64,000 nucleotides of DNA from Bradyrhizobium sp. ORS 285 (GTDB lineage: Bacteria; Pseudomonadota; Alphaproteobacteria; Rhizobiales; Xanthobacteraceae). Of this stretch, positions 8,426 to 18,432 are shown one piece after another (the stretch's first letter is position 1; each line of letters opens with the position of its first letter). The notes below the pieces were generated by a model, which worked only from the letters and a program-made list of their open reading frames with translations, was not told where the DNA came from and did not search any database. The stretch spans positions 3,183,001-3,247,000 of the forward strand of contig NZ_LT859959.1 in NCBI RefSeq assembly GCF_900176205.1. Direction: 5' to 3'. The position numbers and the translations under genes are program-made.

Positions 8426-8452
8426 GATCCGGCGCGGCCTTCGCGCCGGATC
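8426..8452. terminator. Perfect 11-bp hairpin between tsf and pyrH
   Basis: GATCCGGCGCG and CGCGCCGGATC pair perfectly around GCCTT. It sits 17 bases after the tsf stop and has no T-tract. Like the hairpin after rpsB, it may cap the upstream transcript or cause partial termination. Confidence 0.5.
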
Positions 8453-8482
8453 TCAACGCGCGGGATAGGAGAGCATTGGCAC

Positions 8483-9199
8483 ATGGCTGAGCCGGTCTAT
8501 CGTCGCGTCGTGGTCAAGCTGTCCGGCGAGTATCTCGCAGGCAGCCATTCCTTCGGCATCGACCAACCGACCGTCGATCGCATTGCCGACGACCTGATTT
8601 CAGCTCAAAAGCTCGGCATCGAGATCGCCGTCGTTGTCGGCGGCGGCAACATGGTGCGTGGCGTCGAGGTGTCGTCACAGGGCGTCTCGCGCGCGACCGG
8701 CGACACCATGGGCATGCTGGCCACGGTCATGAACAGCCTGGCGCTGGAGGCGGCCTTGCAGCGCAAGGGAGCGCCGGCGGTGGCGCTGTCGGCCTTCGTG
8801 ATGCCGCAGGTCTGCGAGCTGTTCACACGCGCTGCAGCGCACAAGGCGCTCGCGGAAGGGCGCATCGTCGTGCTCGGCGGCGGCACCGGCAATCCCTATT
8901 TCACGACCGACACCACCGCCGTGCTGCGCGCCGCCGAGATCAGCGCCCAGGCGGTGCTGAAGGCCACCAATGTCGACGGGGTCTACAGCGCCGATCCGAA
9001 GAAGGATCCGGCGGCGAAACGGTTCGAGCGGTTGACGCATTCCCAGGCCATCGAGGGCGGCTACAAGGTCATGGACGCCACGGCCTTCGCGCTTGCCCGG
9101 GAAACATCGCTGCCTATCATTGTATTCTCCATTGCCGAGCCCGGCGCCATCGGCGCGATGTTGCGCGGCGAAGGGCGCGGCACCGTCGTCGCGGGGTGA
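8483..9199 (+). CDS. pyrH: Uridylate kinase (UMP kinase)
   Basis: A 238-residue enzyme of the amino-acid kinase fold that phosphorylates UMP to UDP with ATP, feeding pyrimidine nucleotides to RNA and envelope sugar synthesis. Visible motifs are VVKLSGEYL near the N-terminus, [10 protein letters not shown], and the [14 protein letters not shown] nucleotide-binding stretch. Length matches the hexameric bacterial family. It starts at an ATG following GGATAGGAGAG and precedes frr as usual. Confidence 0.97.
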   Translation: MAEPVYRRVVVKLSGEYLAGSHSFGIDQPTVDRIADDLISAQKLGIEIAVVVGGGNMVRGVEVSSQGVSRATGDTMGMLATVMNSLALEAALQRKGAPAVALSAFVMPQVCELFTRAAAHKALAEGRIVVLGGGTGNPYFTTDTTAVLRAAEISAQAVLKATNVDGVYSADPKKDPAAKRFERLTHSQAIEGGYKVMDATAFALARETSLPIIVFSIAEPGAIGAMLRGEGRGTVVAG

Positions 9200-9360
9200 G
9201 CGCGACACCGTCCGCGGCCGGTGTTGGACCGGTCCGGCGGCTGCGGTAGAAGCGTAACCGAAACAGGAATTCGTCCGGGAGTCGGATAAGCCGGCCGCAG
9301 GCCTTCCAAAGGTCCGGCAGAACCGGCCAGAGAGCCCCGGGTTGCAGGAAAGGAAAGCGT

Positions 9361-9924
9361 ATGAGCACGGGCAATTTCGACCTCAACGAGCTGAAGCGCC
9401 GCATGCAGGGCGCGACCCAGGCGCTGAAGCACGAGCTCGGCGGCCTGCGCACCGGCCGCGCTTCGGCGTCGATGGTCGAGCCGGTCCAGGTCGAGGCCTA
9501 TGGCTCGCACATGCCGCTCAACCAGCTCGCGACCGTGTCGGTGCCCGAGCCGCGTCTGCTCTCGGTGCAGGTGTGGGACCGCTCCATGGTCAAGGCGGTG
9601 GAGAAGGCGATCGTCGATTCCAACCTCGGCCTGTCGCCGGCGACCGAAGGGCAGGTGATCCGGCTGCGCATTCCCGAGCTCAACCAGGAGCGCCGTAAGG
9701 AGCTGGTCAAGGTCGCGCACAAATATGCCGAGCAGGCCCGTGTCGCCGTCCGCCACGTGCGCCGCGACGGTCTCGATACGCTGAAGAAGCTCGAGAAGAA
9801 TCACGAGATGTCCGAGGACGATCAGGAGCGCTTCGCCGGCGACGTGCAGAAGGCGACCGACAGCGTGATCTCGGAGATCGACCAGCTGCTGGCGGCGAAG
9901 GAAAAGGAAATCCTCACCGTCTGA
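9361..9924 (+). CDS. frr: Ribosome recycling factor
   Basis: A 187-residue protein that, with EF-G, splits post-termination ribosomes. The family signature is clear: [21 protein letters not shown] at the N-terminus (domain II edge), [21 protein letters not shown] and a long C-terminal helix ending [16 protein letters not shown]. It is followed after a few bases by uppS, suggesting co-transcription; the 161-base gap before it may hold its own promoter. Confidence 0.97.
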   Translation: MSTGNFDLNELKRRMQGATQALKHELGGLRTGRASASMVEPVQVEAYGSHMPLNQLATVSVPEPRLLSVQVWDRSMVKAVEKAIVDSNLGLSPATEGQVIRLRIPELNQERRKELVKVAHKYAEQARVAVRHVRRDGLDTLKKLEKNHEMSEDDQERFAGDVQKATDSVISEIDQLLAAKEKEILTV

Positions 9925-9936
9925 AGGATGCACTTG

Positions 9937-10695
9937 ATGTCCAAAGCCGCGGCCCCGGTGACGGAGGCGCCGGACCGGTCCGACGGACCGGCGCATGTTG
10001 CCATCATCATGGATGGCAACGGCCGCTGGGCTGCGGCACGCGGTCTGCCGCGCGCAGAGGGGCATCGCCGCGGCGTCGAGGCGCTGCGCCGCGTGGTGCG
10101 CGCCTGTGATGAGCTCGGCATCCGCTATCTCACGATCTTCTCGTTTTCATCGGAGAACTGGTCGCGGCCGGCGAGCGAGATCGGAGATCTCTTCGGCCTG
10201 TTGCGCCGCTTCATCCGCAACGACCTCGCCACCCTGCACCGCGACGGCGTGCGTGTGCGCGTGATCGGGGAGCGCGACGGACTCGAGCCCGACATCTGCG
10301 CGCTGCTCAGCGAGGCCGAGGAGCTGACGCGTTCCAACACCAAGCTGACGCTCGTGGTCGCCTTCAATTACGGCTCGCGCCAGGAGATCGCACGCGCGGC
10401 GCAGCGTCTCGCACGCGAGGTTGCCGAGGGACGGCGTGACCCGGGCTCTATCGATGCCGACGCGATCGGCTGCTATCTCGATGCGCCGGACATTCCCGAT
10501 CCCGATCTGATCATTCGCACCAGCGGCGAGCAGCGGCTGTCGAACTTCCTGATGTGGCAGGCGGCCTATAGCGAGCTGGTATTCGTGCCCCAGCATTGGC
10601 CCGATTTCGACAAGGCGGCACTCGAAGGCGCGATCGCCGAGTTCGGCCGGCGTGAACGCCGCTTCGGCGGCCTCGTGGCGAAAACCGCCTCGTGA
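9937..10695 (+). CDS. uppS: Isoprenyl transferase (undecaprenyl diphosphate synthase family)
   Basis: A 252-residue cis-prenyltransferase that extends farnesyl diphosphate to the C55 lipid carrier for peptidoglycan and LPS O-units. Motifs: [13 protein letters not shown] with the Mg-binding Asp, FSSENWSRP, and [15 protein letters not shown] near the C-terminus. The ATG at 9937 is preferred to that at 9928 because GAAGG lies at the right distance. The stop overlaps the cdsA start, so uppS and cdsA are translationally coupled. Confidence 0.95.
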   Translation: MSKAAAPVTEAPDRSDGPAHVAIIMDGNGRWAAARGLPRAEGHRRGVEALRRVVRACDELGIRYLTIFSFSSENWSRPASEIGDLFGLLRRFIRNDLATLHRDGVRVRVIGERDGLEPDICALLSEAEELTRSNTKLTLVVAFNYGSRQEIARAAQRLAREVAEGRRDPGSIDADAIGCYLDAPDIPDPDLIIRTSGEQRLSNFLMWQAAYSELVFVPQHWPDFDKAALEGAIAEFGRRERRFGGLVAKTAS

Positions 10696-11579
10696 CCCAT
10701 CCCGAGACCGCAACCGCCGGAGACGCCGCTGATCCCGCGCAGCGCGATGACGCCGCGCGGGCGAAGAAGGCGGGTCCGAGCAATCTCGTGATGCGGATCG
10801 CGGCCGCCCTCGTGCTGGTGCCGCTGGCGCTGGGCGCAGCCTATGCCGGCGGCGCGTTCTGGACCGCCTTGGTGACGGTCGTCGCGGTCGGGCTATATCT
10901 CGAATGGCTGATGGTGATCGGCGAGGTCCGCACGGTCAGCGTCGGCACGTCAGGCGCACTCGCCATCGCGATAGCGGGTATTTGCTGCGCATTCGGCCTG
11001 ATCGACTTTGCCGTGGTCGTGCTCGCGCTCGGCCTCGTTGCGGTTGCGGCCCTCGCAGCCGGCCGTCGGCTTTGGGGCGCGGCGGGCTTTGTCTATGCCG
11101 CGGGCGCCGAGCTCGCCTCGGTGCTGGTGCGTTTCGACCAGCAGCAGGGCTGGCACGCGCTGGTGCTGGTTTTCCTCGTCGTCTGGGCCAGCGATATCGG
11201 CGGCTATGTCGCCGGACGCAGCATCGGCGGCGTGAGGCTGGCGCCGCGGATCAGTCCGAACAAGACCTGGGCCGGCGCGATCGGCGGCTTCGCTGCGAGC
11301 CTGGTCGCCGCGATGGGCTGGTCTTTGGCAGGTGCCGGCGGCGTGCTTGCGATGCTGACCGTGGCGGCTGTGCTGTCGGTGGTGTCGCAACTCGGCGATC
11401 TCGCGGAGTCCGCGGTCAAGCGGCACTTCGGCGTCAAGGATTCAAGTCACATCATTCCCGGCCATGGCGGCCTACTGGACCGCCTGGACGGCTATGTCGC
11501 CGCGATCGTGTTCGCGGCTGTGGTGGGTTTGCTGCGCGGCGGCCTGGACGGCGTCGGCCGCGGTCTTCTGGTTTGGTGA
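10692..11579 (+). CDS. cdsA: Phosphatidate cytidylyltransferase
   Basis: A 295-residue polytopic membrane enzyme making CDP-diacylglycerol from phosphatidate and CTP, the branch point of phospholipid synthesis. The family signature is in the C-terminal third ([13 protein letters not shown] and [18 protein letters not shown]). About seven hydrophobic segments are visible after a polar 30-residue N-terminus. The GTG start overlaps the uppS stop by four bases. Confidence 0.94.
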   Translation: MTHPETATAGDAADPAQRDDAARAKKAGPSNLVMRIAAALVLVPLALGAAYAGGAFWTALVTVVAVGLYLEWLMVIGEVRTVSVGTSGALAIAIAGICCAFGLIDFAVVVLALGLVAVAALAAGRRLWGAAGFVYAAGAELASVLVRFDQQQGWHALVLVFLVVWASDIGGYVAGRSIGGVRLAPRISPNKTWAGAIGGFAASLVAAMGWSLAGAGGVLAMLTVAAVLSVVSQLGDLAESAVKRHFGVKDSSHIIPGHGGLLDRLDGYVAAIVFAAVVGLLRGGLDGVGRGLLVW

Positions 11580-11620
11580 CCGGCGCGCGCGGCGCGTCGG
11601 TCGAGATCTTTGGTGAGAAC

Positions 11621-12844
11621 ATGAGCGCAGTGCCATTGCGGAACAACAAGGCCGAAACGACTGACGTGCGCAGCATCACCGTGCTCGGCGCCACCGGCTC
11701 GATCGGCGATTCGACCATGGACCTGCTGCGCGGCGCCCCGGAGCGCTACCGGGTCGAGGCGCTGACCGGCAACAGCAACGTCGAGGGACTGGCCAAGCTC
11801 GCCCGCGAGTTCAATCCCCGCTTCGTCGCGGTCGCCGATCCCGCGCGACTCGCCGAACTGCGCGAGGCCCTCGCCGGCACGGGAATCGAGTGCGGGGCAG
11901 GGGAGAGCGCCATCATCGAGGCCGGCGCGCGTCCCGCCGACTGGGTGATGGCCGCAGTGTCCGGCGCCGCCGGCCTGAAGCCGGCGCTGGCCGCCGTCGA
12001 TCGCGGCGCGACCGTCGCGCTCGCCAACAAGGAATGCCTCGTCTGCGCCGGCGATTTCTTCATGGAGCGCGCCGCACAGGCCGGCGCCTGCATCCTGCCC
12101 GCCGATTCGGAACACAATGCGCTGTTCCAGGCCCTGTCCTCCGGCAATCGCGAGGAACTGGTTCGCGTGATCATCACGGCTTCCGGCGGACCGTTCCGCA
12201 CCTGGGCGCCTGCGGATATCGAGCAGGCGACGCTGGCGCAGGCGCTCAAGCATCCGAACTGGAGCATGGGGCAGAAGATCACGATCGATTCGGCCTCGAT
12301 GATGAACAAGGGCCTCGAGGTGATCGAGGCGTCCTATCTGTTCGCGCTGTCACCGGACGAGATCGACGTGCTGGTCCACCCGCAGTCGATCGTCCACGGC
12401 ATGGTCGAATTCTCCGACCGCTCGGTGGTCGCCCAGCTCGGCGCGCCCGACATGCGCATCCCGATCGCGCATTGCCTCGGCTGGCCGGAGCGCATCAAGG
12501 GCCCCTCGGCGCGGCTCGATCTCGCCAAGATCGGCACGCTGACGTTCGAGGCGCCCGATTTCGAGCGGTTCCCCGGGCTGCGGCTGGCCTATGATTCGCT
12601 GCGCACCGGCCGGGGTGCGACGACGGTGTTCAACGCGGCGAACGAGATCGCGGTGGCTGCCTTCATCGCCGGAAAGATTCGATTCGGCGCGATCGCCCGG
12701 CTGGTCGAGGCGACGCTCGAGCATTGGACGCGTTCGGGTAATTTGGCACCGCTCAGCTCGGCTGACGATGCGATCGCCATTGACCATGACGCTCGAAAAA
12801 GAGCTGCGGCCCTCTTGCCTGAAATCGCCGCAAAAGCATCTTAG
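11621..12844 (+). CDS. dxr: 1-deoxy-D-xylulose 5-phosphate reductoisomerase
   Basis: A 407-residue NADPH-dependent enzyme converting DXP to MEP, the committed step of the non-mevalonate isoprenoid pathway; it makes precursors used by the neighbouring uppS. Seen: the NADPH-binding [27 protein letters not shown], the metal-binding [11 protein letters not shown], and the substrate loop around [21 protein letters not shown]. The ATG follows GGTGAGAAC; the frame is open well upstream inside cdsA, but that part lacks conserved sequence. Confidence 0.96.
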   Translation: MSAVPLRNNKAETTDVRSITVLGATGSIGDSTMDLLRGAPERYRVEALTGNSNVEGLAKLAREFNPRFVAVADPARLAELREALAGTGIECGAGESAIIEAGARPADWVMAAVSGAAGLKPALAAVDRGATVALANKECLVCAGDFFMERAAQAGACILPADSEHNALFQALSSGNREELVRVIITASGGPFRTWAPADIEQATLAQALKHPNWSMGQKITIDSASMMNKGLEVIEASYLFALSPDEIDVLVHPQSIVHGMVEFSDRSVVAQLGAPDMRIPIAHCLGWPERIKGPSARLDLAKIGTLTFEAPDFERFPGLRLAYDSLRTGRGATTVFNAANEIAVAAFIAGKIRFGAIARLVEATLEHWTRSGNLAPLSSADDAIAIDHDARKRAAALLPEIAAKAS

Positions 12845-12883
12845 AGGGTTGGACGGGCCGACGGCCCGCGGGAAGGTAGTCGG

Positions 12884-14035
12884 ATGACCGAATTTTTCCA
12901 CCACATTTTCAATACGTTGAGCAGCGGCCTGCTCGGCACCATCATCCCCTTCCTGTTCGTGCTGACGATCGTGGTGTTCTTCCACGAGCTCGGCCACTTC
13001 CTGGTCGCGCGCTGGTGCGGCGTGAAGGTCTTAACGTTTTCGCTCGGATTTGGTCCGGAACTGATCGGTTTCAACGACCGGCACAACACGCGCTGGAAGA
13101 TCTCCGCCATTCCGCTCGGCGGCTATGTGAAGTTCTTCGGCGACGAATCCGAGGCGTCCACCCCGTCGACCGAGGCGCTCGCCAAGATGACGGCCGAGGA
13201 GCGCGCCGACAGCTTCCATCACAAGACGGTCGGCCAGCGCGCGGCGATCGTGGCGGCCGGTCCGATCGCCAATTTCATCCTGGCCGTGATCATCTTCGCC
13301 GGCATGGCGCTGTATTTCGGCAAGCCCAACACCACGCCGCGGGTCGACGCCGTGCAGCCGGACAGCGTCGCGGCCGCCGCCGGGTTCAAGACCGGTGACG
13401 TGATCGCCGCCATCGATGGCCGCTCGATCGAGACGTTCGGCGACATGCAGCGCATCGTCTCCGTCAACGCCGGCACCGAGCTGACCTTCCTGATCAAGCG
13501 TGACGGCTCCGAAATCACCCTGAAAGCCACGCCGGCGCTCCAGGAGCGCAAGGACACGTTCGGGAACAGTCACCGAATCGGCGTCCTCGGCATCCAGTAC
13601 AACGCCAAGCCGGACGAATCGCGGGCGATCCCGGTCGGGTTCCTCGAATCGATCAAGTTCGGCTTCGAGCAGGTCTGGTTCATCATCACCACGACCTTCA
13701 AGTTCATCGGGTCCCTGTTCGCCGGAAGCGGCAATGCCGGCGACCTCGGCGGCCCGATCCGGATTGCCCAGCTTTCGGGGCAGGCGGCGAGCCTCGGGTT
13801 CCAGGTGCTGGTCAACTGGTGTGCGATGATCTCGGTCTCGATCGGCCTGCTCAACCTGTTCCCGGTGCCGCTGCTCGATGGCGGACACCTGCTGTTTTAC
13901 GGGTTCGAGGCCGTGCGCGGCCGTCCGCTGTCCGAGCGGGCGCAGGAGATGGGGTTCCGAATCGGGCTGGGACTGGTCCTCATGCTCATGGTCTTTGCAA
14001 CCTATAACGACATCCTGCACCTCGCGGGCTCGTGA
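12884..14035 (+). CDS. rseP: RIP metalloprotease RseP (site-2 protease)
   Basis: A 383-residue intramembrane zinc protease. HELGH (34-38) in the first membrane span provides two metal ligands and NLFPVPLLDGGH near the C-terminus the third. A single clear PDZ domain lies between (about 130-210). The family cleaves anti-sigma factors and signal-peptide remnants. The position directly before bamA is the conserved proteobacterial order and ties it to envelope stress control. The start ATG follows a GGAAGG motif. Confidence 0.96.
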   Translation: MTEFFHHIFNTLSSGLLGTIIPFLFVLTIVVFFHELGHFLVARWCGVKVLTFSLGFGPELIGFNDRHNTRWKISAIPLGGYVKFFGDESEASTPSTEALAKMTAEERADSFHHKTVGQRAAIVAAGPIANFILAVIIFAGMALYFGKPNTTPRVDAVQPDSVAAAAGFKTGDVIAAIDGRSIETFGDMQRIVSVNAGTELTFLIKRDGSEITLKATPALQERKDTFGNSHRIGVLGIQYNAKPDESRAIPVGFLESIKFGFEQVWFIITTTFKFIGSLFAGSGNAGDLGGPIRIAQLSGQAASLGFQVLVNWCAMISVSIGLLNLFPVPLLDGGHLLFYGFEAVRGRPLSERAQEMGFRIGLGLVLMLMVFATYNDILHLAGS

Positions 14036-14207
14036 ACGCGGCGTTTTTACGACGTGGCGGATAGGCAACGTTTTGAAACGAATTTGAAAATTCGGAGACA
14101 TCCGGCGTTTGCCGTCAGGTCCAAATTGGCTACAAGCGAACGACAAATGGGAATCTGTCGGTTCGGTAGGGGTACCGGATCGGCCTCGGAATAAGGGCGC
14201 GTAGCGC

Positions 14208-16766
14208 ATGAAGTTCGGATTGCGGGTGCGGGGGGGCTTGGCGGCCGCCTTTATCATGTTCGCTGGAACGGCAGCCTTGCCGGTGGCGAGCGTGGTTGTG
14301 TCGTCGCCAGCTGCGGCTCAGACGGTCAACTCGATCGAAGTGGTCGGCAACCGCCGTGTCGAGCTGGAGACGATCCGCTCATACTTCAAGCCGGGTCCCG
14401 GCGGCACGCTGGACGCGGGTCGGGTCGATGACGGCCTCAAGGCCCTGATCGAGACCGGTCTGTTCTCGGACGTGAAGATCAACCGCCAGGGCGGCCGGCT
14501 GATCGTGACCGTCGTCGAGAACCCGGTGATCGGCCGTGTTGCCTTCGAAGGCAACAAGAAGGTCAAGGACGAGCAGCTCCAGGGCGAAGTCCAGTCGAAG
14601 CCGCGCGGCACCCTGTCGCGGCCGATGGTCCAGTCCGACGCTCAGCGAATCGCCGAGATCTATCGCCGGTCGGGCCGCTATGACGTGCGCGTCACGCCCG
14701 AGATGATCGAGCAGCCGAACAACCGTGTCGACCTGATCTTCACGATCGAGGAAGGCGCCAAGACCGGCGTGAAGTCGATCGAGTTCGTCGGCAACAATGC
14801 CTTCTCGTCCTATCGCCTGAAGGACGTGATCAAGACCCGCGAGACCAACCTGCTGAGCTTCCTGGGCTCCGGCGACGTCTACGATCCGGACCGGGTCGAG
14901 GCGGATCGCGATCTCATTCGCCGCTTCTACCTGAAGAACGGCTATGCCGACGTGCAGGTCGTCGCCGCGCTCAGCGAGTATGATCCCGAGCGCAAGGGCT
15001 TCATGGTGACCTTCAAGATCGAAGAGGGTCAGCAGTACCGGGTTGGCTCCGTCGACTTCCAGTCCACGATTTCGACGCTGGATCCGAATTCGCTGCGCGG
15101 CTACTCCCGCGTCTCGGTTGGCTCGCTCTACAACGTCGAGAACATCGAGAAGTCGGTGGAGGAGATGCAGATCGAGGCGTCCCGGCGCGGCTATGCCTTC
15201 GCCGTGGTCCGTCCGCGTGGCGACCGCAACTTCGAGGCTCACACCGTGTCGGTGGTGTTCGCCGTCGACGAGGGCCCGCGCACCTACATCGAGCGCATCA
15301 ACATCCGCGGCAACACCCGCACCCGCGACTACGTCATTCGCCGTGAGTTCGACATCTCCGAGGGCGACGCCTACAATCGCGCCCTGGTCGACCGTGCCGA
15401 GCGCCGGCTGAAGAACCTCGACTTCTTCAAGGACGTGAAGATCACGACGGAGCCGGGCTCCTCGAGCGACCGCGTCATCCTCGTGGTCTCCCTCGAGGAA
15501 AAGTCGACCGGCGACTTCTCGATCTCGGGCGGCTATTCGACGACCGACGGTGCGCTGGCTGAAGTCTCGATCTCCGAGCGCAACTTCCTGGGTCGTGGCC
15601 TGTTCGCCAAGGCGTCGGTGACCTACGGCCAGTTCGCCCGCGGCTACTCGCTGTCCTTCGTCGAGCCCTATCTGCTCGACTACCGGGTCGCGCTGGGGCT
15701 CGACCTCTATCAGCGCCAGCAGCTCGCCAACAACTTCATCTCCTACGGCACCAAGACGCTCGGCTTCAGCCCGCGCCTCGGCTTCCAGCTGCGTGAAGAC
15801 CTGTCGCTGCAGCTGCGCTACTCGATCTACCGCCAGGAGATCACGCTGCCGCAGACGCTGTCGAACTGTAACAATGGTGGTGGCGGCAGCCCGCTGCCCT
15901 TCAACCCGACCCCGGCGTTCATCAACGCCAATCCCGGCAACCCGCAGGCGGCGGCGATCGGTGCCGCGACCGGTGGCCTCGGGTGCTTCTCTGACGGTGA
16001 GGCCTCGCTGCCGGTCCGCCAGGAGCTGGCGAAGGGTGCGACGCTGACCTCGGCGCTCGGCTACACGCTGAACTACAACACGCTCGACAACAACAAGAAC
16101 CCGACCGACGGCCTGCTGGTCGACTTCAAGCAGGACTTCGCGGGTGTTGGCGGCGACGTGTCGTACCTGAAGACCGCGTTCGATGCGAAGTACTTCACCC
16201 CGCTGGTGTCGGACATCGTCAGCATCGTCCACCTCCAGGGCGGCATCCTGAACAAGATCGGCAACACGCAGCTGCGCATGCTCGATCACTTCCAGATGGG
16301 TCCGAACCTGGTTCGTGGTTTCGCTCCGAACGGCATTGGTCCGCGTGACATCAATCCGTTCGGCACGCAGGATGCGCTGGGCGGCACCAAGTACTGGGGC
16401 GCTTCGCTCGAACTGCAGATGCCGTTCTGGTTCCTGCCCAAGGAAACTGGCCTGAAGGGCGCGGTCTACGCCGATGCTGGTGGCTTGTCGGGCTATCAGG
16501 GGCCGACGAACTGGGCTCTGACGGGCGAGGTCAACCAGCCCGGCTGTATCAGAGCAACGCGTGCCACGGCGACCACCCCGGCCAATGCCGGTACCTGCCT
16601 TGGCCTGCAGTTCGACGACAGCTCCAAGGTCCGCAGCTCGGTCGGTGTGGGTCTGGTGTGGGCGTCGCCGTTCGGTCCGCTGCGCTTCGACTACGCGATC
16701 CCGCTCACCAAGGGTCAGTTCGACCGGACCCAGGAATTCCGGTTCGGCGGCGGTACATCGTTCTGA
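14208..16766 (+). CDS. bamA: Outer membrane protein assembly factor BamA
   Basis: An 852-residue Omp85 protein that folds beta-barrel proteins into the outer membrane. It has a signal peptide (cleavage near AAAQT), POTRA repeats to about residue 425, and a 16-strand barrel ending in the C-terminal Phe used for barrel recognition. The barrel keeps the VRGF motif (LVRGFAPNGIGPRD). Two predicted extracellular loops each hold a cysteine pair: SNC and GLGC flanking a Gly/Pro/Asn-rich loop (about residues 554-590), and GCIRA and GTC around residue 780-800. These may form disulfides. The 172-base upstream gap probably carries a promoter, though none could be assigned. Confidence 0.96.
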   Translation: MKFGLRVRGGLAAAFIMFAGTAALPVASVVVSSPAAAQTVNSIEVVGNRRVELETIRSYFKPGPGGTLDAGRVDDGLKALIETGLFSDVKINRQGGRLIVTVVENPVIGRVAFEGNKKVKDEQLQGEVQSKPRGTLSRPMVQSDAQRIAEIYRRSGRYDVRVTPEMIEQPNNRVDLIFTIEEGAKTGVKSIEFVGNNAFSSYRLKDVIKTRETNLLSFLGSGDVYDPDRVEADRDLIRRFYLKNGYADVQVVAALSEYDPERKGFMVTFKIEEGQQYRVGSVDFQSTISTLDPNSLRGYSRVSVGSLYNVENIEKSVEEMQIEASRRGYAFAVVRPRGDRNFEAHTVSVVFAVDEGPRTYIERINIRGNTRTRDYVIRREFDISEGDAYNRALVDRAERRLKNLDFFKDVKITTEPGSSSDRVILVVSLEEKSTGDFSISGGYSTTDGALAEVSISERNFLGRGLFAKASVTYGQFARGYSLSFVEPYLLDYRVALGLDLYQRQQLANNFISYGTKTLGFSPRLGFQLREDLSLQLRYSIYRQEITLPQTLSNCNNGGGGSPLPFNPTPAFINANPGNPQAAAIGAATGGLGCFSDGEASLPVRQELAKGATLTSALGYTLNYNTLDNNKNPTDGLLVDFKQDFAGVGGDVSYLKTAFDAKYFTPLVSDIVSIVHLQGGILNKIGNTQLRMLDHFQMGPNLVRGFAPNGIGPRDINPFGTQDALGGTKYWGASLELQMPFWFLPKETGLKGAVYADAGGLSGYQGPTNWALTGEVNQPGCIRATRATATTPANAGTCLGLQFDDSSKVRSSVGVGLVWASPFGPLRFDYAIPLTKGQFDRTQEFRFGGGTSF

Positions 16767-16783
16767 GCTTGAGCCCAAAAAAT

Positions 16784-16807
16784 CCGGGTTGGCGTCGACC
16801 AACCCGG
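16784..16807 (-). terminator. Hairpin after bamA with T-tract on the minus strand
   Basis: CCGGGTTGG and CCAACCCGG form a 9-bp stem with a 6-base loop, 17 bases beyond the bamA stop. Read on the minus strand it is followed by ATTTTTTGG, a proper intrinsic terminator, while on the plus strand there is no T-tract. It may therefore block antisense transcription into bamA while letting plus-strand transcription pass to lpxD. Confidence 0.45.
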
Positions 16808-16879
16808 CCAGTGTAAGAGATGAGAGCTCGGTTCCGGGAGACTGGAGCCGGGCTCTGATGTTTTTGAGAGTGTGACGGG

Positions 16880-17944
16880 ATGGCCCAGCCGACCTTCTTC
16901 CAACCTCCACCCTCGACGACCCTGGCGGCGATCGCAGCGAAGGCGAATGCGGTGCTCGTCGACGCCGCCGAAGGCGAGAAGGTGATCAAGGGACTGGCTT
17001 CGCTGGACGAGGCCGGGCCGATGCATCTGGCGTTCTTCGACAACCTCAAATACGCCGACCAGCTCGCCCGGACCAAGGCCGGCGCCTGTCTCGTGAGCCC
17101 GCGTTTCGAGGCGCGGGTGCCGGCGCATGTCGCGGTCGTCAGGGCCAACCAGCCGTTCCGCGCCTTCGTACAGCTGGCGCGCGAGTTTCATGCCGATGCG
17201 CTGCGCCCGCAACCCTGGTTCGGGGACGACGGCGTCTCGCCCCAGGCGATCATCGACCCCAGCGCGCGGCTGGAGGATGGCGTGATCGTCGAGCCCCTGG
17301 CGGTGATCGGCGCCCATGTCGAGATCGGCTCGGGCACGATCGTCGGCGCCGGCGCCGTGATCGGCGCCCACGTCAAGATCGGCCGCGACTGCAATGTCGG
17401 TGCCCGGACCGTCATCCAATGCGCGCTGATCGGCAATGACGTGCTGATCCATCCCGGCTGCAGCATCGGCCAGGACGGCTACGGCTTCATCTTCTTCGGT
17501 CCCGACGGCCATCTGAAGGTGCCGCAGACCGGGCGCGTGATCATCCAGAATCACGTCGAGGTCGGCGCCGGTACGACGATCGACCGCGGCAGCCTGCGCG
17601 ACACGGTGATCGGCGAGGGGACCAAAATCGACAACCAGGTGCAGATCGGCCACAATGTCACAATCGGGAGACATTGCCTGCTGGCGGCTCAGATCGGACT
17701 GGCAGGCAGCCTTACGATCGGCGACAACGTCGCGCTTGGAGCGAAGGTCGGTATCAACAATCACCTCACGATCGGCGATGGCGCCCAGGTGACCGCCATG
17801 AGCGGCGTCAAGGACGACATCCCGCCGAACGGAAGGTGGGGCGGCTTCTTCGCCAAGCCGACCAAACAGTGGTTCCGCGAGATCGTTGCGGTGGAACGGC
17901 TGGTACGTGATCAGGCAGCGAGCAGGGACGAAGGACGGGAGTGA
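16880..17944 (+). CDS. lpxD: UDP-3-O-acylglucosamine N-acyltransferase
   Basis: A 354-residue acyl-ACP-dependent transferase, third step of lipid A synthesis. After an N-terminal uridine-binding domain (~110 residues) there is a long left-handed beta-helix of hexapeptide repeats ([11 protein letters not shown] and similar). The catalytic His is expected in [12 protein letters not shown]. Length and order match the family. Its stop TGA shares a base with the fabZ ATG. Confidence 0.96.
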   Translation: MAQPTFFQPPPSTTLAAIAAKANAVLVDAAEGEKVIKGLASLDEAGPMHLAFFDNLKYADQLARTKAGACLVSPRFEARVPAHVAVVRANQPFRAFVQLAREFHADALRPQPWFGDDGVSPQAIIDPSARLEDGVIVEPLAVIGAHVEIGSGTIVGAGAVIGAHVKIGRDCNVGARTVIQCALIGNDVLIHPGCSIGQDGYGFIFFGPDGHLKVPQTGRVIIQNHVEVGAGTTIDRGSLRDTVIGEGTKIDNQVQIGHNVTIGRHCLLAAQIGLAGSLTIGDNVALGAKVGINNHLTIGDGAQVTAMSGVKDDIPPNGRWGGFFAKPTKQWFREIVAVERLVRDQAASRDEGRE

Positions 17945-18402
17945 TGGAGGAGTCACCCATCAAGTTTGCGGACATCGATATCAACGAGATTCTGAAGACG
18001 CTGCCGCATCGTAACCCGTTTCTGCTGATCGACCGCGTGAAGAACATCCGGGCCGACTACAGCGGCATCGGCGTCAAGAACGTCTCTTTCAACGAGCCGT
18101 GCTTCCAGGGCCATTTCCCGGAGCGGCCGGTCTATCCGGGCGTGCTGATGATCGAAGGCATGGCGCAGACCGCCGGCGTCATCGGCATCAAATCGGTCGA
18201 GGGCACGGAAAAGCCGCGCGCGGTGTATTTCCTCACCATCGACAAGTGCAAGTTCCGCAAGCCGGTGCTGCCGGGCCAGACCATCGAGTACCACATGCGC
18301 TCGATCGGCCGCCGCAAGACGATGTGGTGGTTTCACGGGGATGCCAAGGTGGACGGCGTTGTTGTCGCCGAGGCCGATGTCGGCGCGATGCTGACCGACT
18401 GA
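17944..18402 (+). CDS. fabZ: 3-hydroxyacyl-ACP dehydratase FabZ
   Basis: A 152-residue hot-dog fold enzyme dehydrating beta-hydroxyacyl-ACP in fatty acid elongation. It competes with LpxA/LpxD for hydroxyacyl-ACP, which explains its place between them. The catalytic His and Glu are in [32 protein letters not shown] is the N-terminal signature. The ATG at 17944 overlaps the lpxD stop and has GGGAG upstream; a GTG one codon earlier is possible. Confidence 0.96.
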   Translation: MEESPIKFADIDINEILKTLPHRNPFLLIDRVKNIRADYSGIGVKNVSFNEPCFQGHFPERPVYPGVLMIEGMAQTAGVIGIKSVEGTEKPRAVYFLTIDKCKFRKPVLPGQTIEYHMRSIGRRKTMWWFHGDAKVDGVVVAEADVGAMLTD

Positions 18403-18432
18403 GCTTACGACGAGAGAGTTGGTTGCGTTGAG

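Noticed and set aside
14379..16910. 843-codon open frame antisense to bamA
   Set aside because: Shadow of a highly biased codon pattern; bamA itself is unambiguous on the plus strand.
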